Positions 51,127 to 62,822 of a stretch of DNA of 64,000 bases are shown here, piece after piece; position 1 is the first letter of the stretch, and the number at the start of each line of letters is the position of its first letter. Made by a program: the position numbers and the translations under genes. The notes beneath the pieces were generated by a model that was not told the origin of the DNA, did no database searches, and was given only the letters and a program-made list of their open reading frames with translations. Source of the stretch: Parapristionchus giblindavisi (taxonomy: Eukaryota > Nematoda > Chromadorea > Rhabditida > Diplogasteridae); NCBI GenBank assembly GCA_943737045.1, contig CALSFV010000654.1, forward strand, positions 124,001-188,000, read 5' to 3'.

Positions 51127-51549
51127 CAAGGGAAGCACAACTGGAAACGGAAACGATTCCGAAATTTACCTATATAGGTGGATAGGGTTGAGGGGGGGGA
51201 TGCCCAAAAGTGGCTTCAAAAGTTGCACCGCTGATCTACTAATCGATATTTTCAATCGATATGTCTTTACCCATTTACGTTTAAAATATCTTAAGAGTTC
51301 CCCAACTTCATTTTCATTGTATTTTTCGTCATTTCCTATCTTTAACATGAAAATAGAACATTTTGAAAGAAGAGAAAAAAGTTTTAGGCAAAAATTGGAC
51401 GCGCGTGTTAAAATATATCGATTGAAAATATCGATTAGTAGATCAGCGGTGCAACTTTTGAAACCACTTTTGGACATCTCCCACCCAACTCTATCCACCT
51501 ATATAGGTAAATTTCGGAATCGTTTCCGTTTCCAGTTGAGCTTCCCTTG
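51127..51549. mobile_element. Non-autonomous inverted-repeat DNA transposon, copy 5
   Basis: This 423-bp copy has an eight-base G-run and two small private changes in the middle (AAATATCTTAAG and GTATTTTTCG where the others have AAATGTCTTAAG and GTTTTTTTCG). It sits at the same monomer position with TGA flanks. The eight-base G-run happens to open a plus-strand frame of 207 codons that runs from satellite through the whole element (50978-51601). I read that as accidental. Confidence 0.88.
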
Positions 51550-52516
51550 TGAGTATCTTGCACGTTCCCATGTTGAACAACGGCCACTTCAGCCGAATTA
51601 ACAAAATTGAATTATGCTTTTTTGGCAATAAAGAATTCGTGACACGTTAATATATTATCGAAACTTATCGTAGCATATACCATGTGAAAGAGCAAAAAAA
51701 TTCTGAATAATCTACACTTCAGTTCATGTCAAACTGTAATGCTGTGTTGATTCCACAATGCAATAAGTACAAAAGTAGCTCTCACTCTGATAAGACCAAA
51801 ACAATACCTGGCATGAAAAATTTTCTGCTAAACCCAGCGTGTCATATACCAAACGAAAGAGCAAAAAATTCTGAGTATTTTGCACGTTCCCATGTTGAAC
51901 AACGGCCACTTCAGCCGAATTAACAAAACTGAATTATGCTTTTTTGGCAATAAAGAATTCGTGTCAAGTTAATATATTATCGAAACTTATCGTAGCATAT
52001 ACCACGTGAAAGAGCAAAAAATTCTGAATAATCTACACTTCAGTTCATGTCAAACTGTAATGCTGTGTTGATTCCACCATGCAATAAGTACAAAAGTAGC
52101 TTTCACTCTGATAAGACCAAAACAATACCTGGCATGAAAAATTTTCTGCTAAACCCAGCGTGTCATATACCAAACGAAAGAGCAAAAAATTCTGAGTATT
52201 TTGCACGTTCCCATGTTGAACAACGGCCACTTCAGCCGAATTAACAAAATTGAATTATGCATTTTTGGCAATAAAGAATTCGTGACACGTTAATATATTA
52301 TCGAAACTTATCGTAGCATATACCACGTGAAAGAGCAAAAAATTCTGAATAATCTACACTTCAGTTCATGTCAAACTGTAATGCTGTGTTGATTCCACAA
52401 TGCAAAAAGTACAAAAGTAGCTTTCACTCTGATAAGACCAAAACAATACCTGAAATGAAATATTTTCTGCTACACCCAGCGTGTCATATACCAAACGAAA
52501 GAGCAAAAAATTCTGA

Positions 52517-52941
52517 CAAGGGAAGCACAACTGGAAACGGAAACGATTCCGAAATTTACCTATATAGGTGGATAGGGTTGAGGGGGGGGGGATGCCCAAA
52601 AGTGGCTTCAAAAGTTGCACCGCTGATCTACTAATCGATATTTTCAATCGATATGTCTTTACCCATTTACGTTTAAAATGTCTTAAGAGTTCCCCAACTT
52701 CATTTTCATTGTTTTTTTCGTCATTTCCTATCTTTAACATGAAAATAGAACATTTTGAAAGAAGAGAAAAAAGTTTTAGGCAAAAATTGGACGCGCGTGT
52801 TAAAATATATCGATTGAAAATATCGATTAGTAGATCAGCGGTGCAACTTTTGAAACCACTTTTGGACATCTCCCACCCAACTCTATCCACCTATATAGGT
52901 AAATTTCGGAATCGTTTCCGTTTCCAGTTGAGCTTCCCTTG
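52517..52941. mobile_element. Non-autonomous inverted-repeat DNA transposon, copy 6
   Basis: At 425 bp this is the longest copy because its G-run has ten bases. The TGA flanks are at 52514-52516 and 52942-52944. Ends and arms are as in the other copies. The satellite to its right repeats the satellite to the right of copies 2 and 5, with the TAGCTCTCACTC variant near 53168-53179. Confidence 0.88.
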
Positions 52942-53438
52942 TGAGTATCTTGCACGTTCCCATGTTGAACAACGGCCACTTCAGCCGAATTAACAAAATT
53001 GAATTATGCTTTTTTGGCAATAAAGAATTCGTGACACGTTAATATATTATCGAAACTTATCGTAGCATATACCATGTGAAAGAGCAAAAAAATTCTGAAT
53101 AATCTACACTTCAGTTCATGTCAAACTGTAATGCTGTGTTGATTCCACAATGCAATAAGTACAAAAGTAGCTCTCACTCTGATAAGACCAAAACAATACC
53201 TGGCATGAAAAATTTTCTGCTAAACCCAGCGTGTCATATACCAAACGAAAGAGCAAAAAATTCTGAGTATTTTGCACGTTCCCATGTTGAACAACGGCCA
53301 CTTCAGCCGAATTAACAAAACTGAATTATGCTTTTTTGGCAATAAAGAATTCGTGTCAAGTTAATATATTATCGAAACTTATCGTAGCATATACCACGTG
53401 AAAGAGCAAAAAATTCTGAATAATCTACACTTCAGTTC

Positions 53439-56400
53439 ATGTCAAACTGTAATGCTGTGTTGATTCCACAATGCAAAAAGTACAAAAGTAGCTTTCACTC
53501 TGATAAGACCAAAACAATACCTGAAATGAAATATTTTCTGCTACACCCAGCGTGTCATATACCAAACGAAAGAGCAAAAAATTCTGAGTATCTTGCACGT
53601 TCCCATGTTGAACAACGGCCACTTCAGCCGAATTAACAAAATTGAATTATGCATTTTTGGCAATAAAGAATTCGTGACACGTTAATATATTATCGAAACT
53701 TATCGTAGCATATACCATGTGAAAGAGCAAAAAAATTCTGAATAATCTACACTTCAGTTCATGTCAAACTGTAATGCTGTGTTGATTCCACCATGCAATA
53801 AGTACAAAAGTAGCTTTCACTCTGATAAGACCAAAACAATACCTGGCATGAAAAATTTTCTGCTAAACCCAGCGTGTCATATACCAAACGAAAGAGCAAA
53901 AAATTCTGAGTATTTTGCACGTTCCCATGTTGAACAACGGCCACTTCAGCCGAATTAACAAAATTGAATTATGCATTTTTGGCAATAAAGAATTCGTGAC
54001 ACGTTAATATATTATCGAAACTTATCGTAGCATATACCACGTGAAAGAGCAAAAAATTCTGAATAATCTACACTTCAGTTCATGTCAAACTGTAATGCTG
54101 TGTTGATTCCACAATGCAAAAAGTACAAAAGTAGCTTTCACTCTGATAAGACCAAAACAATACCTGGCATGAAAAATTTTCTGCTAAACCCAGCGTGTCA
54201 TATACCAAACGAAAGAGCAAAAAATTCTGAGTATTTTGCACGTTCCCATGTTGAACAACGGCCACTTCAGCCGAATTAACAAAATTGAATTATGCATTTT
54301 TGGCAATAAAGAATTCGTGTCAAGTTAATATATTATCGAAACTTATCGTAGCATATACCACGTGAAAGAGCAAAAAATGCTGAATAATCTACACTTCAGT
54401 TCATGTCAAAAGGTAAACTTGTTTTGATTCCACAATGCAATAAGTACAAAAGTAGCTTTCACTCTGATAAGACCAAAACAATACCTGAAATGAAAAATTT
54501 TCTGCTAAACCCAGCGTGTCATATACCAAACGAAAGAGCAAAAAGTTCTGAGTATTTTGCACGTTCCCATGTTGAACAACGGCCACTTCAGCCGAATTAA
54601 CAAAATTGAATTATGCATTTTTGGCAATAGAGAATTCGTGTCAAGTTAATATATTATCGAAACTTATCGTAGCATATACCACGTGAAAGAGCAAAAAATG
54701 CTGAATAATCTACACTTCAGTTCATGACAAACGGTAAACTTGTTTTGATTCCACAATGCAATAAGTACAAAAGTAGCTTTCACTTTGATAAGACCAAAAC
54801 AATACCTGAAATGAAAAATTTTCTGCTAAACCCAGCGTGTCATATACCAAACGAAAGAGCAAAAAATTCTGAGTATTTTGCACGTTCCCATGTTGAACAA
54901 CGGCCACTTCAGCCGAATTAACAAAATTGAATTATGCATTTTTGGCAATAAAGAATTCGTGAATTCAAGTTAATATATTATCGAAACTTATCGTAGCATA
55001 TACCACGTGAAAGAGCAAAAAATTTTGAATGATCTCCACTTCAGTTCATGTCAAACTGTAATGCTGTGTTGATTCCACAATGCAATAACTACAAAAGTAG
55101 CTTTCACTCTGATAAGACCAAAACAATACCTGACATGAAAACTTTTCTGCTAAACCCAGCGTGTCATATACCAAACGAAAGAGCAAAAAATTCTTTGTAT
55201 TTTGCACGTTCCCATGTTGAACAACGGCCACTTCAGCCGAATTAACAAAATTGAATTATGCTTTTTTGGCAATAAAGAATTCGTGTCAAGTTAATATATT
55301 ATCGAATCTTATCGTAGCATATACCACGTGAAAGAGCAAAAAATTCTGAATAATCTACACTTCAGTTCATGTCAAACTGTAATGCTGTGTTGATTCCACA
55401 ATGCAAAAAGTACAAAAGTAGCGTTCACTCTGATAAGACCAAAACAATACCTGAAATGAAATATTTTCTGCTACACCCAGCGTGTCATATACCAAACGAA
55501 AGAGCAAAAAATTCTGAGTATCTTGCACGTTCCCATGTTGAACAACGGCCACTTCAGCCGAATTAACAAAATTGAATTATGCATTTTTGGCAATAGAGAA
55601 TTCGTGTCAAGTTAATATATTATCGAAACTTATCGTAGCATATACCACGTGAAAGAGCAAAAAAAATTTGAATGATCTCCACTTCAGTTCATGTCAAACT
55701 GTAATGCTGTGTTGATTCCACAATGCAATAACTACAAAAGTAGCTTTCACTCTGATAAGACCAAAACAATACCTGACATGAAAACTTTTCTGCTAAACCC
55801 AGCGTGTCATATACCAAACGAAAGAGCAAAAAATTCTGAGTATCTTGCACGTTCCCATGTTGAACAACGGCCACTTCAGCCGAATTAACAAAATTGAATT
55901 ATGCATTTTTGGCAATAAAGAATTCGTGACACGTTAATATATTATCGAAACTTATCGTAGCATATACCACGTGAAAGAGCAAAAAATTCTGAATAATCTA
56001 CACTTCAGTTCATGTCAAACTGTAATGCTGTGTTGATTCCACAATGCAAAAAGTACAAAAGTAGCTTTCACTCTGATAAGACCAAAACAATACCTGAAAT
56101 GAAATATTTTCTGCTACACCCAGCGTGTCATATACCAAACGAAAGAGCAAAAAATTCTGAGTATCTTGCACGTTCCCATGTTGAACAACGGCCACTTCAG
56201 CCGAATTAACAAAACTGAATTATGCTTTTTTGGCAATAAAGAATTCGTGTCAAGTTAATATATTATCGAAACTTATCGTAGCATATACCACGTGAAAGAG
56301 CAAAAAATGCTGAATAATCTACACTTCAGTTCATGTCAAACGGTAAACTTGTTTTGATTCCACAATGCAATAAGTACAAAAGTAGCTTTCACTCTGATAA

Positions 56401-57225
56401 GACCATAACAATACCTGAAATGAAAAATTTTCTGCTAAACCCAGCGTGTCATATACCAAACGAAAGAGCAAAAAATTCTGAGTATCTTGCACGTTCCCAT
56501 GTTGAACAACGGCCACTTCAGCCGAATTAACAAAATTGAATTATGCATTTTTGGCAATAAAGAATTCGTGACACGTTAATATATTATCGAAACTTATCGT
56601 AGCATATACCACGTGAAAGAGCAAAAAATTCTGAATAATCTACACTTCAGTTCATGTCAAACTGTAATGCTGTGTTGATTCCACAATGCAAAAAGTACAA
56701 AAGTATCTTTCACTCTGATAAGACCAAAACAATACCTGAAATGAAATATTTTCTGCTACACCCAGCGTGTCATATACCAAACGAAAGAGCAAAAAATTCT
56801 GAGTATCTTGCACGTTCCCATGTTGAACAACGGCCACTTCAGCCGAATTAACAAAACTGAATTATGCTTTTTTGGCAATAAAGAATTCGTGTCAAGTTAA
56901 TATATTATCGAAACTTATCGTAGCATATACCACGTGAAAGAGCAAAAAATGCTGAATAATCTACACTTCAGTTCATGTCAAACGGTAAACTTGTTTTGAT
57001 TCCACAATGCAATAAGTACAAAAGTAGCTTTCACTCTGATAAGACCAAAACAATACCTGAAATGAAAAATTTTCTGCTAAACCCAGCGTGTCATATACCA
57101 AACGAAAGAGCAAAAAGTTCTGAGTATTTTGCACGTTCCCATGTTGAACAACGGCCACTTCAGCCGAATTAACAAAATTGAATTATGCATTTTTGGCAAT
57201 AGAGAATTCGTGTCAAGTTAATATA
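53439..57225 (+). repeat. Satellite monomers leading into the second recombinase locus
   Basis: From 54403 to about 55600 the monomers match 18850 to about 20050 at a constant offset of 35,553. From 55691 they match 20781 onward at an offset of 34,910, including the hybrid monomer. One private change is GACCATAACAATACC at 56401. Offset changes of whole monomers between matched blocks point to unequal exchange. No gene is supported. Confidence 0.85.
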
Positions 57226-59800
57226 TTATCGAAACTTATCGTAGCATATACCACGTGAAAGAGCAAAAAATTTTGAATGATCTCCACTTCAGTTCATGTC
57301 AAACTGTAATGCTGTGTTGATTCCACAATGCAATAACTACAAAAGTAGCTTTCACTCTGATAAGACCAAAACAATACCTGACATGAAAACTTTTCTGCTA
57401 AACCCAGCGTGTCATATACCAAACGAAAGAGCAAAAAATTCTTTGTATTTTGCACGTTCCCATGTTGAACAACGGCCACTTCAGCCGAATTAACAAAATT
57501 GAATTATGCTTTTTTGGCAATAAAGAATTCGTGTCAAGTTAATATATTATCGAATCTTATCGTAGCATATACCACGTGAAAGAGCAAAAAATTCTGAATA
57601 ATCTACACTTCAGTTCATGTCAAACTGTAATGCTGTGTTGATTCCACAATGCAAAAAGTACAAAAGTAGCTTTCACTCTGATAAGACCAAAACAATACCT
57701 GGCATGAAATATTTTCTGCTAAACCCAGCGTGTCATATACTAAACGAAAGAGCAAAAAATTCTGAGTATTTTGCACGTTCCCATGTTGAACAACGGCCAC
57801 TTCAGCCGAATTAACAAAACTGAATTATGCTTTTTTGGCAATAAAGAATTCGTGTCAAGTTAATATATTATCGAAACTTATCGTAGCATATACCACGTGA
57901 AAGAGCAAAAAATGCTGAATAATCTACACTTCAGTTCATGTCAAAAGGTAAACTTGTTTTGATTCCACAATGCAATAAGTACAAATTAGCTTTCACTCTG
58001 ATAAGACCAAAACAATACCTGAAATGAAAAATTTTCTGCTAAACCCAGCGTGTCATATACCAAACGAAAGAGCAAAAAGTTCTGAGTATTTTGCACGTTC
58101 CCATGTTGAACAACGGCCACTTCAGCCGAATTAACAAAATTGAATTATGCATTTTTGGCAATAGAGAATTCGTGTCAAGTTAATATATTATCGAAACTTA
58201 TCGTAGCATATACCACGTGAAAGAGCAAAAAATGCTGAATAATCTACACTTCAGTTCATGACAAACGGTAAACTTGTTTTGATTCCACAATGCAATAAGT
58301 ACAAAAGTAGCTTTCACTTTGATAAGACCAAAACAATACCTGAAATGAAAAATTTTCTGCTAAACCCAGCGTGTCATATACCAAACGAAAGAGCAAAAAA
58401 TTCTGAGTATTTTGCACGTTCTCATGTTGAACAACGGCCACTTCAGCCGAATTTACAAAATTGAATTATGCATTTTTGGCAATAAAGAATTCGTGAATTC
58501 AAGTTAATATATTATCGAAACTTATCGTAGCATATACCACGTGAAAGAGCAAAAAATTTTGAATGATCTCCACTTCAGTTCATGTCAAACTGTAATGCTG
58601 TGTTGATTCCACAATGCAATAACTACAAAAGTAGCTTTCACTCTGATAAGACCAAAACAATACCTGACATGAAAACTTTTCTGCTAAACCCAGCGTGTCA
58701 TATACCAAACGAAAGAGCAAAAAATTCTTTGTATTTTGCACGTTCCCATGTTGAACAACGGCCACTTCAGCCGAATTAACAAAATTGAATTATGCTTTTT
58801 TGGCAATAAAGAATTCGTGTCAAGTTAATATATTATCGAATCTTATCGTAGCATATACCACGTGAAAGAGCAAAAAATTCTGAATAATCTACACTTCAGT
58901 TCATGTCAAACTGTAATGCTGTGTTGATTCCACAATGCAAAAAGTACAAAAGTAGCGTTCACTCTGATAAGACCAAACAAAACCTGAAATGAAATATTTT
59001 CTGCTACACCCAGCGTGTCATATACCAAACGAAAGAGCAAAAAATTCTGAGTATCTTGCACGTTCCCATGTTGAACAACGGCCACTTCAGCCGAATTAAC
59101 AAAATTGAATTATGCATTTTTGGCAATAAAGAATTCGTGACACGTTAATATATTATCGAAACTTATCGTAGCATATACCATGTGAAAGAGCAAAAAAATT
59201 CTGAATAATCTACACTTCAGTTCATGTCAAACTGTAATGCTGTGTTGATTCCACAATGCAATAAGTACAAAAGTAGCTTTCACTCTGATAAGACCAAAAC
59301 AATACCTGGCATGAAAAATTTTCTGCTAAACCCAGCGTGTCATATATCAAACGAAAGAGCAAAAAATTCTGAGTATTTTGCACGTTCCCATGTTGAACAA
59401 CGGCCACTTCAGCCGAATTAACAAAACTGAATTATGCTTTTTTGGCAATAAAGAATTCGTGTCAAGTTAATATATTATCGAAACTTATCGTAGCATATAC
59501 CACGTGAAAGAGCAAAAAATGCTGAATAATCTACACTTCAGTTCATGTCAAAAGGTAAACTTGTTTTGATTCCACAATGCAATAAGTACAAAAGTAGCTT
59601 TCACTCTGATAAGACCAAAACAATACCTGAAATGAAAAATTTTCTGCTAAACCCAGCGTGTCATATACCAAACGAAAGAGCAAAAAGTTCTGAGTATTTT
59701 GCACGTTCCCATGTTGAACAACGGCCACTTCAGCCGAATTAACAAAATTGAATTATGCATTTTTGGCAATAGAGAATTCGTGTCAAGTTAATATATTATC
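57226..59800 (+). repeat. Left satellite flank of recombinase copies 2 and 3
   Basis: This segment matches about 13,410-15,985 at an offset of 43,815-43,816 with only a few differences: ATACTAAACG near 57738, and TACAAATTAGC near 57980. It even shares odd variants such as ATATATCAAACG (15527 and 59342), ACCAAACAAAACC, and CCGAATTTACAAAATTG. It ends in the 138-bp direct repeat at 59663-59800. Confidence 0.92.
59663..59800 (+). repeat. 138-bp direct repeat, left flank of recombinase copy 2
   Basis: This is the same satellite segment as 15848-15985, with the same junction TATTATC/ACTTC into the element at 59801. Confidence 0.92.
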
Positions 59801-59900
59801 ACTTCTCTCGTTGTCACTCCATACGTGATAACCATTGTTTGTCTCGTTATGTATCGGCTTTATCTGGGCTGGGACAACACGTAAACAACAACGATAAGAT

Positions 59901-59915
59901 TGGCGCTATGCGCCA
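59901..59915. other. Perfect 6-bp stem hairpin, copy 2
   Basis: TGGCGC-TAT-GCGCCA, the same position in the element as 16086-16100. Confidence 0.5.
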
Positions 59916-60156
59916 GTGTAACCGTAAACGAACATAAACATTACGTCACTATGAGATACATGAGATACGTTGAGAAACGAAGTAACCGAAAAAAGACGAA
60001 GTAATAAGAGGGATTAGGAGAAAGATGGTACAGTGAGGGTAAAATAATGGGATGGGGTTTGGTGGTTCATATAAAAACTGGAAGGAAAAAGGATACATGA
60101 GTCAATCGAAACAAAGGAAGGAAAAACAGGGATAAAGAGAATGAATGAGAAGTAAA

Positions 60157-61101
60157 CTAGAGGGGTAGGGCTCCACCTTGTGTATCTACAGTATCTTCTA
60201 GATACGGGGCCAGGCCTGCTAGGGATCTCCATCTTCCTCGGATTTGCACGGCAGCTAGTGGGGTTCCTCTTCGAATCGACTCCATGGCTCCGCCGGCTCT
60301 CAATTGGTGTGGGGTAATCTTATCAAGTCCTGTCTGGGCGCAGAGACCTGCAAGATCCTGACGGAAAGAATCGGCTTTGAGTGGTGAATCTGAATTGGAG
60401 ATTGAAGGGAAAACCCAGGGGGAAGATGGTGGAACAGATGAACGATAAAGATGGAACAGAGAGAGTGTGGGGGAATGTTCCTCTAGTGCAATGAAAGTGT
60501 GGCGCCCTTGGGCGAATTGATCGTTCTTGGCTTTGTTGACACTGACTTTGAGGAGGTCATCAGACCAATGGAGGTCTTCCCATTTGAGAGCGAGCAACTC
60601 GCTGACTCGAAGCAGCGCACCGAAACTGATCGCAGCGCCAAGGGCAGTACGAACACTGGGGAGATCATGAGGGTGGTCACAAGCATATTGTACAAACAAT
60701 TCAACATGAGAACGAGGAATATTTACATGGTGAGATACATTGAAATTTCTACGGGTGGCAAAATGAAGATGGGCAAGTATCTGAGAAACTGCTTTAGGAG
60801 GGGTCGAAACGAAGTGTGAAAAGGAAGCAGAAAGGGTTTTAAGAGTAGAAAGGGCCCTTCCCTCTTGGATCTTCTTAAGGCTATAGATCACGAGGGAAGT
60901 GGGGCAGGAAGGGTCCAGTCCTCGGTCTAGGGCATACTCCTTCAGCTTAGAGAAGCTTCCCTTGTAGGCTCTCATTGTAGTGGCTGCTTTAGCTCCGTCA
61001 ATGGAACTCTTCAGGACGGGCAGTAGAGTGGGTTCGACACGAAGAATGGACTCAGCCAGCTCCTTCAGGACCTCGCCTGTACTACCTGAAATTGTGAACA
61101 T
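60157..61101 (-). CDS. Tyrosine recombinase (phage-integrase fold), copy 2
   Basis: The 314-residue product is identical to that of copy 1 and retains the Arg, Lys, HxxR, Trp and Tyr active-site set. The frame can also be read from the satellite ATG at 61239 (360 residues). An intact reading frame in three copies could mean selection, but the copies are so alike that recent duplication alone explains it. The role inferred from the family is excision and integration of the element, perhaps through a circle. Only 72 bp of element DNA lies upstream, so any promoter would have to lie largely in the adjoining satellite. For this copy that upstream DNA is the shared 138-bp repeat, then the left end of copy 3. 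Confidence 0.85.
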   Translation of the reverse strand: MFTISGSTGEVLKELAESILRVEPTLLPVLKSSIDGAKAATTMRAYKGSFSKLKEYALDRGLDPSCPTSLVIYSLKKIQEGRALSTLKTLSASFSHFVSTPPKAVSQILAHLHFATRRNFNVSHHVNIPRSHVELFVQYACDHPHDLPSVRTALGAAISFGALLRVSELLALKWEDLHWSDDLLKVSVNKAKNDQFAQGRHTFIALEEHSPTLSLFHLYRSSVPPSSPWVFPSISNSDSPLKADSFRQDLAGLCAQTGLDKITPHQLRAGGAMESIRRGTPLAAVQIRGRWRSLAGLAPYLEDTVDTQGGALPL

Positions 61102-61148
61102 TCTGCGGGTTTCTCTTCTCTTTATGCCTCGTATTAGGGTTGTCGACA

Positions 61149-61163
61149 GGGTGGGTGGGTGGG
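61149..61163 (+). other. G-quadruplex motif, copy 2
   Basis: Four G3 tracts with single T spacers, 10 bp from the element-satellite junction. In this copy the motif lies between the two tandem units. Confidence 0.8.
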
Positions 61164-61173
61164 ATATCCCCAG

Positions 61174-61311
61174 ATATACCAAACGAAAGAGCAAAAAGTT
61201 CTGAGTATTTTGCACGTTCCCATGTTGAACAACGGCCACTTCAGCCGAATTAACAAAATTGAATTATGCATTTTTGGCAATAGAGAATTCGTGTCAAGTT
61301 AATATATTATC
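61174..61311 (+). repeat. 138-bp direct repeat shared by recombinase copies 2 and 3
   Basis: This single 138-bp satellite piece separates the two tandem recombinase elements. It is both the right flank of copy 2 and the left flank of copy 3. The monomer remainder that would normally follow is absent, so the tandem unit is exactly 1511 bp. Confidence 0.93.
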
Positions 61312-61411
61312 ACTTCTCTCGTTGTCACTCCATACGTGATAACCATTGTTTGTCTCGTTATGTATCGGCTTTATCTGGGCTGGGACAACACGTAAACAAC
61401 AACGATAAGAT

Positions 61412-61426
61412 TGGCGCTATGCGCCA
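61412..61426. other. Perfect 6-bp stem hairpin, copy 3
   Basis: TGGCGC-TAT-GCGCCA, equivalent to 16086-16100. Confidence 0.5.
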
Positions 61427-61667
61427 GTGTAACCGTAAACGAACATAAACATTACGTCACTATGAGATACATGAGATACGTTGAGAAACGAAGTAACCGA
61501 AAAAAGACGAAGTAATAAGAGGGATTAGGAGAAAGATGGTACAGTGAGGGTAAAATAATGGGATGGGGTTTGGTGGTTCATATAAAAACTGGAAGGAAAA
61601 AGGATACATGAGTCAATCGAAACAAAGGAAGGAAAAACAGGGATAAAGAGAATGAATGAGAAGTAAA

Positions 61668-62612
61668 CTAGAGGGGTAGGGCTCCACCTTGTGTATCTAC
61701 AGTATCTTCTAGATACGGGGCCAGGCCTGCTAGGGATCTCCATCTTCCTCGGATTTGCACGGCAGCTAGTGGGGTTCCTCTTCGAATCGACTCCATGGCT
61801 CCGCCGGCTCTCAATTGGTGTGGGGTAATCTTATCAAGTCCTGTCTGGGCGCAGAGACCTGCAAGATCCTGACGGAAAGAATCGGCTTTGAGTGGTGAAT
61901 CTGAATTGGAGATTGAAGGGAAAACCCAGGGGGAAGATGGTGGAACAGATGAACGATAAAGATGGAACAGAGAGAGTGTGGGGGAATGTTCCTCTAGTGC
62001 AATGAAAGTGTGGCGCCCTTGGGCGAATTGATCGTTCTTGGCTTTGTTGACACTGACTTTGAGGAGGTCATCAGACCAATGGAGGTCTTCCCATTTGAGA
62101 GCGAGCAACTCGCTGACTCGAAGCAGCGCACCGAAACTGATCGCAGCGCCAAGGGCAGTACGAACACTGGGGAGATCATGAGGGTGGTCACAAGCATATT
62201 GTACAAACAATTCAACATGAGAACGAGGAATATTTACATGGTGAGATACATTGAAATTTCTACGGGTGGCAAAATGAAGATGGGCAAGTATCTGAGAAAC
62301 TGCTTTAGGAGGGGTCGAAACGAAGTGTGAAAAGGAAGCAGAAAGGGTTTTAAGAGTAGAAAGGGCCCTTCCCTCTTGGATCTTCTTAAGGCTATAGATC
62401 ACGAGGGAAGTGGGGCAGGAAGGGTCCAGTCCTCGGTCTAGGGCATACTCCTTCAGCTTAGAGAAGCTTCCCTTGTAGGCTCTCATTGTAGTGGCTGCTT
62501 TAGCTCCGTCAATGGAACTCTTCAGGACGGGCAGTAGAGTGGGTTCGACACGAAGAATGGACTCAGCCAGCTCCTTCAGGACCTCGCCTGTACTACCTGA
62601 AATTGTGAACAT
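61668..62612 (-). CDS. Tyrosine recombinase (phage-integrase fold), copy 3
   Basis: The 314-residue product is identical to copies 1 and 2 and has all expected catalytic residues. The alternative longer frame starts in satellite at 62750. Upstream on the minus strand lie the right-hand 138-bp repeat and then normal monomers, as for copy 1. Downstream lie the 138-bp repeat and then the right edge of copy 2. If transcribed with poor termination, copies 3 and 2 could form one read-through transcript, since both are on the minus strand. I see no polyadenylation hexamer on the minus strand in the 356 bp after the stop. Confidence 0.85.
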   Translation of the reverse strand: MFTISGSTGEVLKELAESILRVEPTLLPVLKSSIDGAKAATTMRAYKGSFSKLKEYALDRGLDPSCPTSLVIYSLKKIQEGRALSTLKTLSASFSHFVSTPPKAVSQILAHLHFATRRNFNVSHHVNIPRSHVELFVQYACDHPHDLPSVRTALGAAISFGALLRVSELLALKWEDLHWSDDLLKVSVNKAKNDQFAQGRHTFIALEEHSPTLSLFHLYRSSVPPSSPWVFPSISNSDSPLKADSFRQDLAGLCAQTGLDKITPHQLRAGGAMESIRRGTPLAAVQIRGRWRSLAGLAPYLEDTVDTQGGALPL

Positions 62613-62659
62613 TCTGCGGGTTTCTCTTCTCTTTATGCCTCGTATTAGGGTTGTCGACA

Positions 62660-62674
62660 GGGTGGGTGGGTGGG
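62660..62674 (+). other. G-quadruplex motif, copy 3
   Basis: Four G3 tracts with single T spacers, 10 bp inside the right edge of copy 3. Confidence 0.8.
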
Positions 62675-62684
62675 ATATCCCCAG

Positions 62685-62822
62685 ATATACCAAACGAAAG
62701 AGCAAAAAGTTCTGAGTATTTTGCACGTTCCCATGTTGAACAACGGCCACTTCAGCCGAATTAACAAAATTGAATTATGCATTTTTGGCAATAGAGAATT
62801 CGTGTCAAGTTAATATATTATC
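62685..62822 (+). repeat. 138-bp direct repeat, right flank of recombinase copy 3
   Basis: This is the fifth and last copy of the 138-bp segment in an element-flanking position. The monomer then continues with GAAACTTATCGTAGC as at 17497. Confidence 0.92.

Larger units (their letters stand above)
50978..53438 (+). repeat. Second satellite block carrying the inverted-repeat element
   Basis: Five monomers with two element insertions (copies 5 and 6) lie here. The class order around them matches that near 2551-3900. For example, monomers with TAGCTCTCACTC follow the elements at 51726 and 53118, as at 194, 3621 and 6728. The block is therefore a distant direct repeat of the left end of the window, at an offset of about 50 kb. 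No gene is supported. Confidence 0.88.
59801..61173 (-). mobile_element. Tyrosine-recombinase element, copy 2 (1373 bp)
   Basis: The sequence and both junctions are the same as copy 1, at a constant offset of 43,815 with no insertion or deletion. I found no difference by eye. Matching satellite on both sides shows that this copy arose by duplication of a block of at least 5 kb, not by a fresh insertion. It is followed, after one 138-bp repeat, by copy 3. Confidence 0.82.
61312..62684 (-). mobile_element. Tyrosine-recombinase element, copy 3 (1373 bp)
   Basis: This is the second element of the tandem pair, offset 1511 bp from copy 2 with no length difference. It has the same ends and the same single gene. 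The arrangement repeat-element-repeat-element-repeat is what integration of a dimeric circle, or unequal crossing-over between 138-bp repeats, would give. Confidence 0.82.

Noticed and set aside
50978..51601. A 207-codon plus-strand frame through satellite and inverted-repeat copy 5
   Set aside because: It exists only because the G-run is eight bases there. Other copies with 7, 9 or 10 G do not have it. It has no recognisable domain.
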